A model generated the notes under the pieces. The model had not been told where the DNA came from and ran no database searches. It saw nothing but the letters and a program-made list of their open reading frames with translations. Source: CmP2 sp052084925 (lineage in GTDB: Bacteria; Actinomycetota; Actinomycetes; Actinomycetales; Micrococcaceae). Taken from it: a DNA stretch of 64,000 nucleotides. The position numbers and the translations under genes were made by a program. Location: NCBI GenBank assembly GCA_052084925.1, contig JBQDEV010000014.1, forward strand, positions 1-64,000. Reading direction: 5' to 3'. This document shows positions 15,438-22,765 of the stretch, piece by piece. Positions within the stretch are counted from its first letter, which is position 1, and each line of letters starts with the position of its first letter.

Positions 15438-16634
15438 TCACTGCCTCTGAGGTGATGGATGGGACGCGGCACCATCGAGGGCGTCATCACCGAGATCGGC
15501 CAAGGTTTGGCCTCGTTGCAGCAGCACGGTGTCGTAAGGGTGAGACACGAACACCGTGCACCCCTGCGCACGAATGGCGTCGGCGAACACTCGATTGGTG
15601 GCCGGGCCGCGGCGCACGAAACCGAGCGCGATGGCGGTCTCGCGATGAAACACCATGGTGCCCAGCGCCGGGACCTGGTCGAAGCGCAACTGTTTGGCAC
15701 CGGCGTGCACGACGCTGCGTTGCTGTTCTTCGTTCCATACGCACCAGCTGGCTTTGCCCACCAGGTGCGATCCGGAATGTTGAAGGGCCTGCACCTGGTC
15801 CGTCAGGTAGTCGCGTCCATACAGCCCGGTCTCCTCAACGACTGCGATGACACTGCCATGAGCATGCTGAACACCCAAATTGAGACGGTCCCCGGCGGTG
15901 GGGCGCGGCGGGGAGACCACTACGCGCACCGGGATGTCCCACTTGGCCACGGAATCGCGTGCCGCCTGTTCATAGAGCGGATCAATGACCAGCAGCGGGT
16001 CGATCCGGGCATAACTTTGTCGCTGCAGATTCTGCAGCGTGGTGTCGAGGTTCTTGGCGTGGCGGGAGATGATGATCGCCGTGACCAGCGGCTCTGGCTC
16101 GATAGGCAGATGCAGGAAGTCAAGGAAGCGGCATGCTTGCACTACAGGAGCATGTGCGACGACCGCGTTGCGACGACGCGCGACCTCTTCAGCAGGGGCT
16201 CGCTCGTCGTCTGAGAACGGCGCCGTCAGCTCAGCCGCAGCGTCGATGACGGGCTCGATCAGGAACGCGCGTTCGGTCCCCACCTGGCTCAAGGCCAGTT
16301 CGTAGAGTTTCGGGGATTCCGCGGCGATCTGGCTGACTACCGCCGCCACGGGGCTGTCGAGGTCGCTGGGGCGCATCACTCGCAACACCGTGGGTACGGC
16401 GGCCGACTCGCAGGCGATGAGCATATCGAGCAGCTCGGGACGAATGCTCAGCTCGGAGCCTTCCGCGGTAACGATAATGGCGTCCAGCCCGCGAGACAAC
16501 TCGGTCGCGATATCCGCACCGTCTAGGTCGATGGCGGTTCCGACGCCCTCCGGAAGTGCGGGCGTTCCGAGATGGCCGATCCGCAGATGGGAATAGGGGC
16601 GCGGCAAGGAGGGCAGCAGGGACAGCTCAGCCAT
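15438..16634 (-). CDS. GT-A (family 2-like) glycosyltransferase-related protein
   Basis: A 398-residue protein from ATG at 16634, preceded by GGAGGAAAG. The C-terminal half has the start of a family 2 GT-A fold: PLVTAIIISRHAKNLDTTLQ, RQSYARIDPLLVIDP, a G-D-R-L-N-x-G helix, and IAVVEETGLYGRDYL where the DxD metal motif normally stands (here E-E). HLVGKASWCVWNEEQQRSVV is typical of the acceptor side of the GT2 modules in this locus. The N-terminal ~170 residues are unassigned. The start overlaps the stop of the asparagine-synthetase-like gene by 8 bases, so the two are coupled. The altered metal motif leaves catalysis uncertain; it may be a transferase with an atypical motif. Confidence 0.6.
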   Translation of the reverse strand: MAELSLLPSLPRPYSHLRIGHLGTPALPEGVGTAIDLDGADIATELSRGLDAIIVTAEGSELSIRPELLDMLIACESAAVPTVLRVMRPSDLDSPVAAVVSQIAAESPKLYELALSQVGTERAFLIEPVIDAAAELTAPFSDDERAPAEEVARRRNAVVAHAPVVQACRFLDFLHLPIEPEPLVTAIIISRHAKNLDTTLQNLQRQSYARIDPLLVIDPLYEQAARDSVAKWDIPVRVVVSPPRPTAGDRLNLGVQHAHGSVIAVVEETGLYGRDYLTDQVQALQHSGSHLVGKASWCVWNEEQQRSVVHAGAKQLRFDQVPALGTMVFHRETAIALGFVRRGPATNRVFADAIRAQGCTVFVSHPYDTVLLQRGQTLADLGDDALDGAASHPSPQRQ

Positions 16635-18105
16635 GTGCTTTCCTCCCCCACGGGATCTCCGTGGAATCCAGTCGGTTCCCGTACTCATTCAGCCAGAGCG
16701 CGAGCATGGCCAGCCCACGGATCAGGTGCTGAGGTTTGGTCTTCGCCAACTGATCCGACCATTCGGGAGTCTCGGCAGTCCGCATCCGCTCCGACAGCAA
16801 CTCGGCAACTGGGCTGTTCAGCATCAGGTTCCGGTACCACTCGGCGGCGGCCCGGCTGGCTCCGCGGCGCACATGCTGCCGTCGCCCAGTGAGGTCCGCG
16901 GCGGTGAGCCTATCGGTGAGCCGATCGTCGGCGCGCGTCAGCAGATCCGGATACCAAATGCCGTCCAGTTTGCTCTGGTGCGGAACCCGCAGTGCCAGGG
17001 AGATCACGTCATCGTCCATGATCGGCATGACCGTGGGCTGAGCTCCGCCCAGCACCCGCGATGGTGCCAGGCTGATACCCGGCAGTGTGCGGGTGAGATA
17101 CGCCGTGATGGTGGCGCCATTGGGGTGCTCTGCATAGGTGCGCGCGATCGGGTCGAAGTCGGCACGGGAGCGATCGATGAGTTCATCCGCCACACCGGGA
17201 GCGAGGATGTCGTCTGCGGAGTCCAGGTAGCGGGCCATCCGCGCGAACCGGGTATCTACAAGCCGCAAGGGACTGGGCGAGGAGTCCAAGATCTCCTGGC
17301 TATCGGGAAACCCTCCTCCGAGGAAGACACCGCCGCCCAGGCCGTCGAGGATCGTACCTGGATGCTGGCGCAGCTCGTTCGCGACCGGCATCAGCCAGAT
17401 GTGGAAGGACGCCATGAAATCGACCGTGCGGGCGTAGCTGAGAACGTCATCGGCGAAGCGGTCATGGCGGCCGGGGACGATGCGCTGGCGCACACCCAGA
17501 ACGCCCGCGACCCGGGCAGCAACCAGCTCCTCCAGGGTAGTTCCGGTATCTGACGAGGTCGTCCACGCCGTGAGGTCATCGGTGTGCTGCGCCGCCAGTG
17601 CGGTGAGCAGCCGAGAATCGCGCCCTCCGGAGAGCATGGGGTTCAGGGGACCGTCTAGACGAGTGATGCTGGCGCGCAGTGCGTCCAGGACCTCCCCTGT
17701 GACGGTCTGCGGCTCAAGGTCCAGATCGACCTCCACGGATTCCCATGCCCAAGGTTCAGCTGTCACCTGCCACCGTTGTCCCTCGACGCGGGCGGATTCT
17801 GCGGGCTGGAGGCGTTGGATGCCAGCGAAGGGAGTGCGCCCGACCAGCGGTGCGCCCAGGGCGAGGATCTCTGCCCAGGCGTCCCAATCGGGGGTCAGTG
17901 GCGCGTCGGTGGGGCCGAGGTGATTGATCAGCTCGGAAAGATGGCCCGATCGCACCGGCGTGTCACCTGCGCGGCTGAGGAAGACAGGCTCGACCCCGGA
18001 GCTGGACGCTGCGACGGGTTCGGCGGAGCTGGGAAGGTGTCTCACTGCTATCATGATAGCGCCGTCGGCCCGTTCGTCCGGTGACTGGCGAGCCCCCTCC
18101 TCCAC
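16627..18105 (-). CDS. Asparagine-synthetase-like amidoligase lacking the glutaminase domain
   Basis: A 492-residue protein (GTG 18105; ATG at 18054 is an alternative giving 475). The PP-loop of the asparagine synthetase C-terminal domain is intact (MLSGGRDSRLLTAL, residues 157-170), preceded by the family's TPFAGIQRLQPAE linker. The AMP-binding region around LDGLGGGVFLGGG and the late MDDDVISLALRVP/HVRRG motifs are also present. There is no N-terminal Cys and no class II glutaminase domain, so free ammonia or another amine would be the nucleophile. In this respect it resembles beta-lactam synthetase or lasso-cyclase type relatives (family knowledge). Leading the ligase operon, it may amidate or cyclise a carboxylate in the same product. 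It is divergent from the gene at 18126, with only ~20-70 bases between. Confidence 0.78.
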   Translation of the reverse strand: MEEGARQSPDERADGAIMIAVRHLPSSAEPVAASSSGVEPVFLSRAGDTPVRSGHLSELINHLGPTDAPLTPDWDAWAEILALGAPLVGRTPFAGIQRLQPAESARVEGQRWQVTAEPWAWESVEVDLDLEPQTVTGEVLDALRASITRLDGPLNPMLSGGRDSRLLTALAAQHTDDLTAWTTSSDTGTTLEELVAARVAGVLGVRQRIVPGRHDRFADDVLSYARTVDFMASFHIWLMPVANELRQHPGTILDGLGGGVFLGGGFPDSQEILDSSPSPLRLVDTRFARMARYLDSADDILAPGVADELIDRSRADFDPIARTYAEHPNGATITAYLTRTLPGISLAPSRVLGGAQPTVMPIMDDDVISLALRVPHQSKLDGIWYPDLLTRADDRLTDRLTAADLTGRRQHVRRGASRAAAEWYRNLMLNSPVAELLSERMRTAETPEWSDQLAKTKPQHLIRGLAMLALWLNEYGNRLDSTEIPWGRKAHG

Positions 18106-18125
18106 CCAGAAGGTAGCGACACTCC

Positions 18126-19322
18126 ATGGATCGACCCGGCCACAGCCTCTCCGCCGCGAAGATTCGGCTCTCGAGAGCCCTGAACCGCCCCTCCTCGGTC
18201 ACGGCGGCTCTGACAGAGACGGTAGGCAAAGCACTGCAGTCGGCGTCGGAGACGCGCACCTCGATTCGCAAGAAGCTGCGCACGTGGGAGGACTACCGCA
18301 AGTTCCTCCGCAAGGAGTTCCGCTGGGACGCTCCCTTGAGCGAACGCCGCCCACTGTGGTGGCGCAAGGGATTCCTCTCCCGCTCGGTCACTCTCTACGA
18401 CCTCGAGCACAACGACCCCAGTGAATACGTCACCGATGTGCAGCGCTACACCCGCACGAAGCGCATGGTGCACACGGCGCTCCAGGAGATCCTGGACAAC
18501 AAGTTCGCCTTCTTCCTGCTGGTGAACCAGCTGGGACTCAAGTCCGATGTGGTGCCCTTGCTCGGCTTGTACGTGCGCGGCGCGGTACACATCTTCCCCA
18601 ATGACGACCGAGTCTCCTTGCAGAAATTCCTGCAGACCCGCCTAGAGGTGAACCAGCGCGTCTTCGTGAAGCCCCTGCGCGGAGCGGAAGGCCGACTGGT
18701 GCGTGCGATCACCCGCACTGCGACCGGCTACCGGATGAACGGCGAGGATGTCACCGTCGCGGAGATCCGCGCGTGGATCGAGGAACAGAAGAAGCCGATG
18801 CTCTTCGAGCGCGGCATCGTCCAGCACGAGGCCCAGGCGGCACTCAACCCGAGTGCGACGAATACCCTGCGTCTGCTGACAATGCCCGATGTCTCCAACA
18901 ACAAGGAACCGTTCATCGCCGTAGCGGTGCAGCGCATCGGGACCTCCCAGTCGAACCACGTCGACAACTGGACCCAGGGTGGGCTCAGCGCCAAGATCGA
19001 CCTGAAGACCGGCACGCTGAGCTGCGCCGGCCAACTGCCGGACGGACGCGAGCAGAAGTGGTTCACCCACCACCCCGACACCGGCTCACAAATCGAAGGC
19101 GCTCAGGTGCCCTACTGGGACGAGGTGCGCACGCTCATCACCGAGGCGGCCCGACGCCTGACATTCATGGAGTACATCGGCTGGGACGTGATCATCAGCC
19201 CCACCGGCCCCGTGATCCTCGAGGCGAACATCAACTCCGGGATGAACGTGCTCCAGGTCCACGGGCCGCTGCTGAAGGATCCGCGCGTGCACGCCTACTT
19301 CGCCAAGCGCGGCGTCATCTGA
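18126..19322 (+). CDS. Sugar-transfer associated ATP-grasp protein
   Basis: A 398-residue protein matching the 'sugar-transfer associated ATP-grasp' family (PF14397 type). Seen here: a basic helical N-terminus (~1-110), VFVKPLRGAEGRLV (N-lobe Lys and Gly loop, about 177-190), PMLFERGIVQHEAQAALNPS, NTLRLLTMP, the long DNWTQGGLSAKIDLKTG region, and GWDVIISPTGPVILEANINSG containing the metal-binding E-x-N. The family accompanies exopolysaccharide and capsule genes and is predicted to ligate an amino acid or similar group to a sugar precursor; its reaction is not established. It is the only plus-strand gene between the two leftward operons and converges on the 346-residue gene (22 bases apart). 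Confidence 0.85.
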   Translation: MDRPGHSLSAAKIRLSRALNRPSSVTAALTETVGKALQSASETRTSIRKKLRTWEDYRKFLRKEFRWDAPLSERRPLWWRKGFLSRSVTLYDLEHNDPSEYVTDVQRYTRTKRMVHTALQEILDNKFAFFLLVNQLGLKSDVVPLLGLYVRGAVHIFPNDDRVSLQKFLQTRLEVNQRVFVKPLRGAEGRLVRAITRTATGYRMNGEDVTVAEIRAWIEEQKKPMLFERGIVQHEAQAALNPSATNTLRLLTMPDVSNNKEPFIAVAVQRIGTSQSNHVDNWTQGGLSAKIDLKTGTLSCAGQLPDGREQKWFTHHPDTGSQIEGAQVPYWDEVRTLITEAARRLTFMEYIGWDVIISPTGPVILEANINSGMNVLQVHGPLLKDPRVHAYFAKRGVI

Positions 19323-19344
19323 GCTGACCCCGTCTGGTCTGGGC

Positions 19345-20385
19345 TCAGCCAAACAGGCCGGCGTAGAGTCGGCCCACTTCACGGAGCACACGCTCGGCGT
19401 CCTGCTCGGTGAAACTCACCCGGCCGATCTGATCCACATCGAGGATCCAAGCGCCCGGCTGCGCCCCGGGCCGCAGTGATCCTGCCGGACTGGTTTCATT
19501 CGACGCCGCGCCATCGACCAGTACCGCTGGCCCCGAACCGCGCAATGCATCGGCGCAGGCGTAGGCAACGCCGCGCAAAAAGTGGTCGTCACTGTTCTCC
19601 GCCGGCGTCTCCTCGCGGAGCTCGGCGATTCCCCAGCCAGCGTTTTCCAGAGATCGGCGCAGAGCATCGGTGAGCAGGCCCCGGTCGTCCACCACCACGC
19701 CATGCTCACGAGCACGGAGCAGTTCGGCCACGACCGTGCTGATCCTGTCGCGAGAGATGAAGCTACGGGTTGAGCGCGGCTGCTCAGATTCCTGGATGTG
19801 CGACCATCCGCCTCGATAACCCGGGTTCACCTCGGTCGACTCGGGCAAGTCCTGGTCAAACAGACCGAGCGCAGCGTTCAGCAACGGTTGCTGGGCGTTG
19901 TAGGCGCGAGCGATGTCCTGGAGCAGGTCCCGGGCGTGCGGTGCACTCGACGGAGCGATCACGAAGGACGCGCCGAAGTAACGCTGGGCGGCCCACACCT
20001 GATCAGCAGCCGAGGCCAACCAGTTTGTGTCATGCTGACGCAGCCAGTACCGCTCGGGCAGAATTTGCTCGGTCGGCCAGTCGCTGCGGGTCAACGCCGT
20101 GGAGTGATAATCATCCGTCACCAACACGGCACGGAACCCGTTGGTCGACATGCGGATCAGGTCCAGCGCTTCAGCGAAGTTCGCATGCAGGTGCCGTGTT
20201 GCCGAGGTCAGCACCACGAGCACCGCAGGCACCCCGCGGTACCGGTCCGGGCGGTGCGCATCGTAGGGGGCGAATTCGGTGCGCCCTGAAACCTCTTGCG
20301 CGCGGACGCCATAGGTCGCGGTGCACCATTCCTCCAGGCTCTGACTCCAGGTCAGCGTGTCTGGATGCTGTCGTGCCATGCTCAC
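19345..20385 (-). CDS. Unknown protein of glycopolymer operon (346 aa)
   Basis: A 346-residue protein from GTG 20385 (or ATG 20379), last in the glycosyltransferase operon. Its GTGA overlaps the stop of the upstream GT gene. The first half has alternating strands and helices (VPAVLVVLTSATRHLHANFA, FRAVLVTDDYHSTAL, AAQRYFGASFVIAPSSAPHA), resembling a Rossmann-like or GT-B half domain. The second half (RSFISRDRISTVVAELLRAR, then a helical tail ending VLREVGRLYAGLFG) is unfamiliar. No signal peptide or membrane segment. No family recognised; by position it may be a glycosyltransferase partner or an enzyme acting on the polymer precursor. Confidence 0.7.
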   Translation of the reverse strand: MSMARQHPDTLTWSQSLEEWCTATYGVRAQEVSGRTEFAPYDAHRPDRYRGVPAVLVVLTSATRHLHANFAEALDLIRMSTNGFRAVLVTDDYHSTALTRSDWPTEQILPERYWLRQHDTNWLASAADQVWAAQRYFGASFVIAPSSAPHARDLLQDIARAYNAQQPLLNAALGLFDQDLPESTEVNPGYRGGWSHIQESEQPRSTRSFISRDRISTVVAELLRAREHGVVVDDRGLLTDALRRSLENAGWGIAELREETPAENSDDHFLRGVAYACADALRGSGPAVLVDGAASNETSPAGSLRPGAQPGAWILDVDQIGRVSFTEQDAERVLREVGRLYAGLFG

Positions 20386-21944
20386 GAGGCTCCTCCGATG
20401 ATGATCGACGGGTCGGTGGTCACCGTCGGGAAATGGCGTTCCGCCTCCAAACGTGCGCTCTGCAAGACACTCTGATCAGACTCGGCGGCCAGGGGCCGCT
20501 GCACCCACACTTTGGCCACGGGGCGTTCGGCCAGGCTCTCGATCACCGAGGTCGGCGGGAGCACGCCGTCATAAACCGCGGTCTCCACGTCGAGGCTGTC
20601 CATGAGTCGGCGCATCCGGTGGCCTAGATACCCTTCCCAGTCGGCGGCGTCCATATTCAGACGTGCTGCCGAAGGCAGGTAGCTGACCTCGTGGCCGTTC
20701 AGCGCAGACGGCGGGCTCGAGGCCACGACGGCGACATGGAGCAGGGGGTTGCGTTCCAGAGCCGTGACGTAGGCGGAGACGCGCTCATCGTGGGCATCGC
20801 CGTCGACCAGCGCGAGCGTCGGCCCCGAGGGATTCCCCGGGTTCTCCGCGCCGTGAGTCGGCTGTGCCTCGTTCTCGGCCTCGCGGGGCTTGACCCCCAG
20901 CTCGGCCAAACGGCGCAGGTGCATTTCGGGTGAGAAGGAACGGGCGAATTCCTGAGCACGCCGTGACTGGGCCAGGAACTTGTCGAGATCTCCGTAGTAC
21001 TCGTCGATGATTCCCTGCACCTCGCGGGGCTTGGCATACAGGGCTGAATCACCGAAGAGCTCTTCCATGTACGGAGGCATGATCGCCACGCAGCCGGCCG
21101 CCAGGGCCTCCATAGCCGCCCGGCCGAAGGCTTCCTTCAGGTCCGGGTGGTGCATGTACACCCAGAAGTCGATGCCCTGCAGGAACACTGCGGGGTCTTC
21201 CCCTCCGAAGGGGATCACCTCCCAATTCTCGGGCACATAGCCCACCAGCTTCTCGGCAACCTGGGCGCCGCCGAGCACCCGCACGTCGTACTGAGTCGAG
21301 TCCGGGTAGGCGGCGAGGATATCGCGGCCAGTAGAGGGCCATTTTCCGGGCTGGGGCCGGGAATGACGTCCGATCACCGGGCGCGACCCGAGGAAGCCGG
21401 TGCGGGGCTCGTCCTGGATCGGCAGCGAGAAGATGTTCACCCAGTCCTCGTCGCGGAATGGTACTTCGGTGGTCTGCTGCAGCATGGTGCCGCGCACCAC
21501 CGGCCCGATCGGTGCCCAAATCGGGTCAACACCGAAGAGCTCGCGGACTTTCGCATCCGTGGCTTTGACGTCGTAGTGCTGGGTGCCGCCGGAGTCGATG
21601 GCCGCATGGTTGGCGACGATGATGACGTGATCGGCGGTAATGTTCTCCATCCGGCTCCGGGTAGAGAACACGACGGTGGGGTGGCGCAGAATCAGCAGCC
21701 GGGCGTGCAGCTTCGAATGCGGGGTCGCTAGCCGGACGTGGGGTAGGCCCACGACGCGACGGATGTGCTGGCTCCACGGCAGAGCGTAGTTCGTGACCGA
21801 GCCGACGATGTGGATCAGCGCCGTGCTGATGCCAGCATCCGACTGAGCACGCACCTCCTCGGCCACACTGGAGGTGGTGCCTCCGGGCAACCTCAGGTCA
21901 GAGGCGAGGATGACGTCGACATCGTAGGGTGTAGCGTCTGTCAT
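20382..21944 (-). CDS. GT4-like glycosyltransferase
   Basis: A 520-residue protein. Residues ~8-370 are a GT-B glycosyltransferase: VILASDLRLPGGTTSSVAEE (typical first Rossmann strand and loop), HVIIVANHAA, PVIGRHSRPQPGKWP, a VLGGA loop, DFWVYMHHPDLKEAFGRAAM carrying the E of the GT4 E-x7-E region, and MEALAAGCVAIMPPYMEELF. About 150 further residues (around TLALVDGDAHDERVSAYVTA) look like a second, degenerate Rossmann half. It is closely similar to the C-terminal GT-B module of the 1361-residue protein, so the two are paralogs. Its ATG overlaps the stop of the coiled-coil gene upstream. It probably adds a sugar to the growing polymer in the cytoplasm. Confidence 0.85.
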   Translation of the reverse strand: MTDATPYDVDVILASDLRLPGGTTSSVAEEVRAQSDAGISTALIHIVGSVTNYALPWSQHIRRVVGLPHVRLATPHSKLHARLLILRHPTVVFSTRSRMENITADHVIIVANHAAIDSGGTQHYDVKATDAKVRELFGVDPIWAPIGPVVRGTMLQQTTEVPFRDEDWVNIFSLPIQDEPRTGFLGSRPVIGRHSRPQPGKWPSTGRDILAAYPDSTQYDVRVLGGAQVAEKLVGYVPENWEVIPFGGEDPAVFLQGIDFWVYMHHPDLKEAFGRAAMEALAAGCVAIMPPYMEELFGDSALYAKPREVQGIIDEYYGDLDKFLAQSRRAQEFARSFSPEMHLRRLAELGVKPREAENEAQPTHGAENPGNPSGPTLALVDGDAHDERVSAYVTALERNPLLHVAVVASSPPSALNGHEVSYLPSAARLNMDAADWEGYLGHRMRRLMDSLDVETAVYDGVLPPTSVIESLAERPVAKVWVQRPLAAESDQSVLQSARLEAERHFPTVTTDPSIIIGGAS

Positions 21945-22765
21945 CGGCGCCCTTCCTGGTGTGTGCGAGCGGCGATGCTGCGAGGCTCGACGGCGACGTT
22001 CGGCATATCTGCCAGACTCTGCCGTAGATCTGCATGTGCGAGATGGCTCTTGACCTGGTTCAGCGAGCGCTGCAAGTCTCGGGTGGCCGCAGCCAGCGTT
22101 TCCAGTTGCGCGCGCAAGTCACGGTTCTCGGCTCGCAGCTCGTCGAGACCGTCGGCGACACTGTGCGAAGTCGCCTCAGCGATGCGCTGGTAGAGTTCCT
22201 CATTCTGCAGCCAGAAGTCCTTCAGCTCGTCGAAGGTCTGCACGTGGCGAACCTCGAGCGGGCCTTCGAACTCCTCGATCGGGTGCACGCCGGGTTCGGC
22301 GCTGCGGACTCCGTCCACGGGCAGTATCTCAACACGGTGCACGATCACCCGACCGGTGCCGGTGAGTCGGATGGTGATCACCAGTCGCTGCGCGTCCGGG
22401 TGCGCCACGTAGAGCACGCGCTGTCCGGCTTCGATCGGGCTGCGCGTCAGCAAGACTCCTTCGGCGTCGAATTCATGCAGCACCAGCTGTGCGACGAGCC
22501 GACCACCAATTTCTGCCGTCAGACCGACCTGGTAGGCCCGGTCGTCCTCCAGGGCGACGCCGCGGTTGCCGCCGAGCTTCTTGAGGTCGCTGACTTTGGC
22601 CCGCAGCAGCAGGTGCATCGGGTGCTTCTCAAGCTTCTGGAGTGCCAGACGTCCGTCGTCGTCCCGACTCACCTCCACGATGGAGGGGTTACTGATCCGC
22701 CATTGGTTGTCCCACCGGTCCAGGGCGTCGAATCCCAGCAGCGGGAACTGTTCGCCCTGGATCAC
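21941..22765 (-). CDS. Coiled-coil protein with beta-rich N-terminal domain
   Basis: A 274-residue protein taken from GTG 22765, whose GTGA overlaps the stop of the upstream gene. The first ~165 residues are strand-rich (SIVEVSRDDDGRLALQKLEK, RAYQVGLTAEIGGRLVAQLV, QRLVITIRLTGTGRVIVHRV), like a jelly-roll or carbohydrate-binding sandwich. Residues ~185-255 form heptads (LDELRAENRDLRAQLETLAA), a likely coiled coil. No signal peptide. In glycan operons this layout fits a chain-length or scaffold protein that positions glycosyltransferases, but that is inference. Confidence 0.65.
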   Translation of the reverse strand: MIQGEQFPLLGFDALDRWDNQWRISNPSIVEVSRDDDGRLALQKLEKHPMHLLLRAKVSDLKKLGGNRGVALEDDRAYQVGLTAEIGGRLVAQLVLHEFDAEGVLLTRSPIEAGQRVLYVAHPDAQRLVITIRLTGTGRVIVHRVEILPVDGVRSAEPGVHPIEEFEGPLEVRHVQTFDELKDFWLQNEELYQRIAEATSHSVADGLDELRAENRDLRAQLETLAAATRDLQRSLNQVKSHLAHADLRQSLADMPNVAVEPRSIAARTHQEGRR

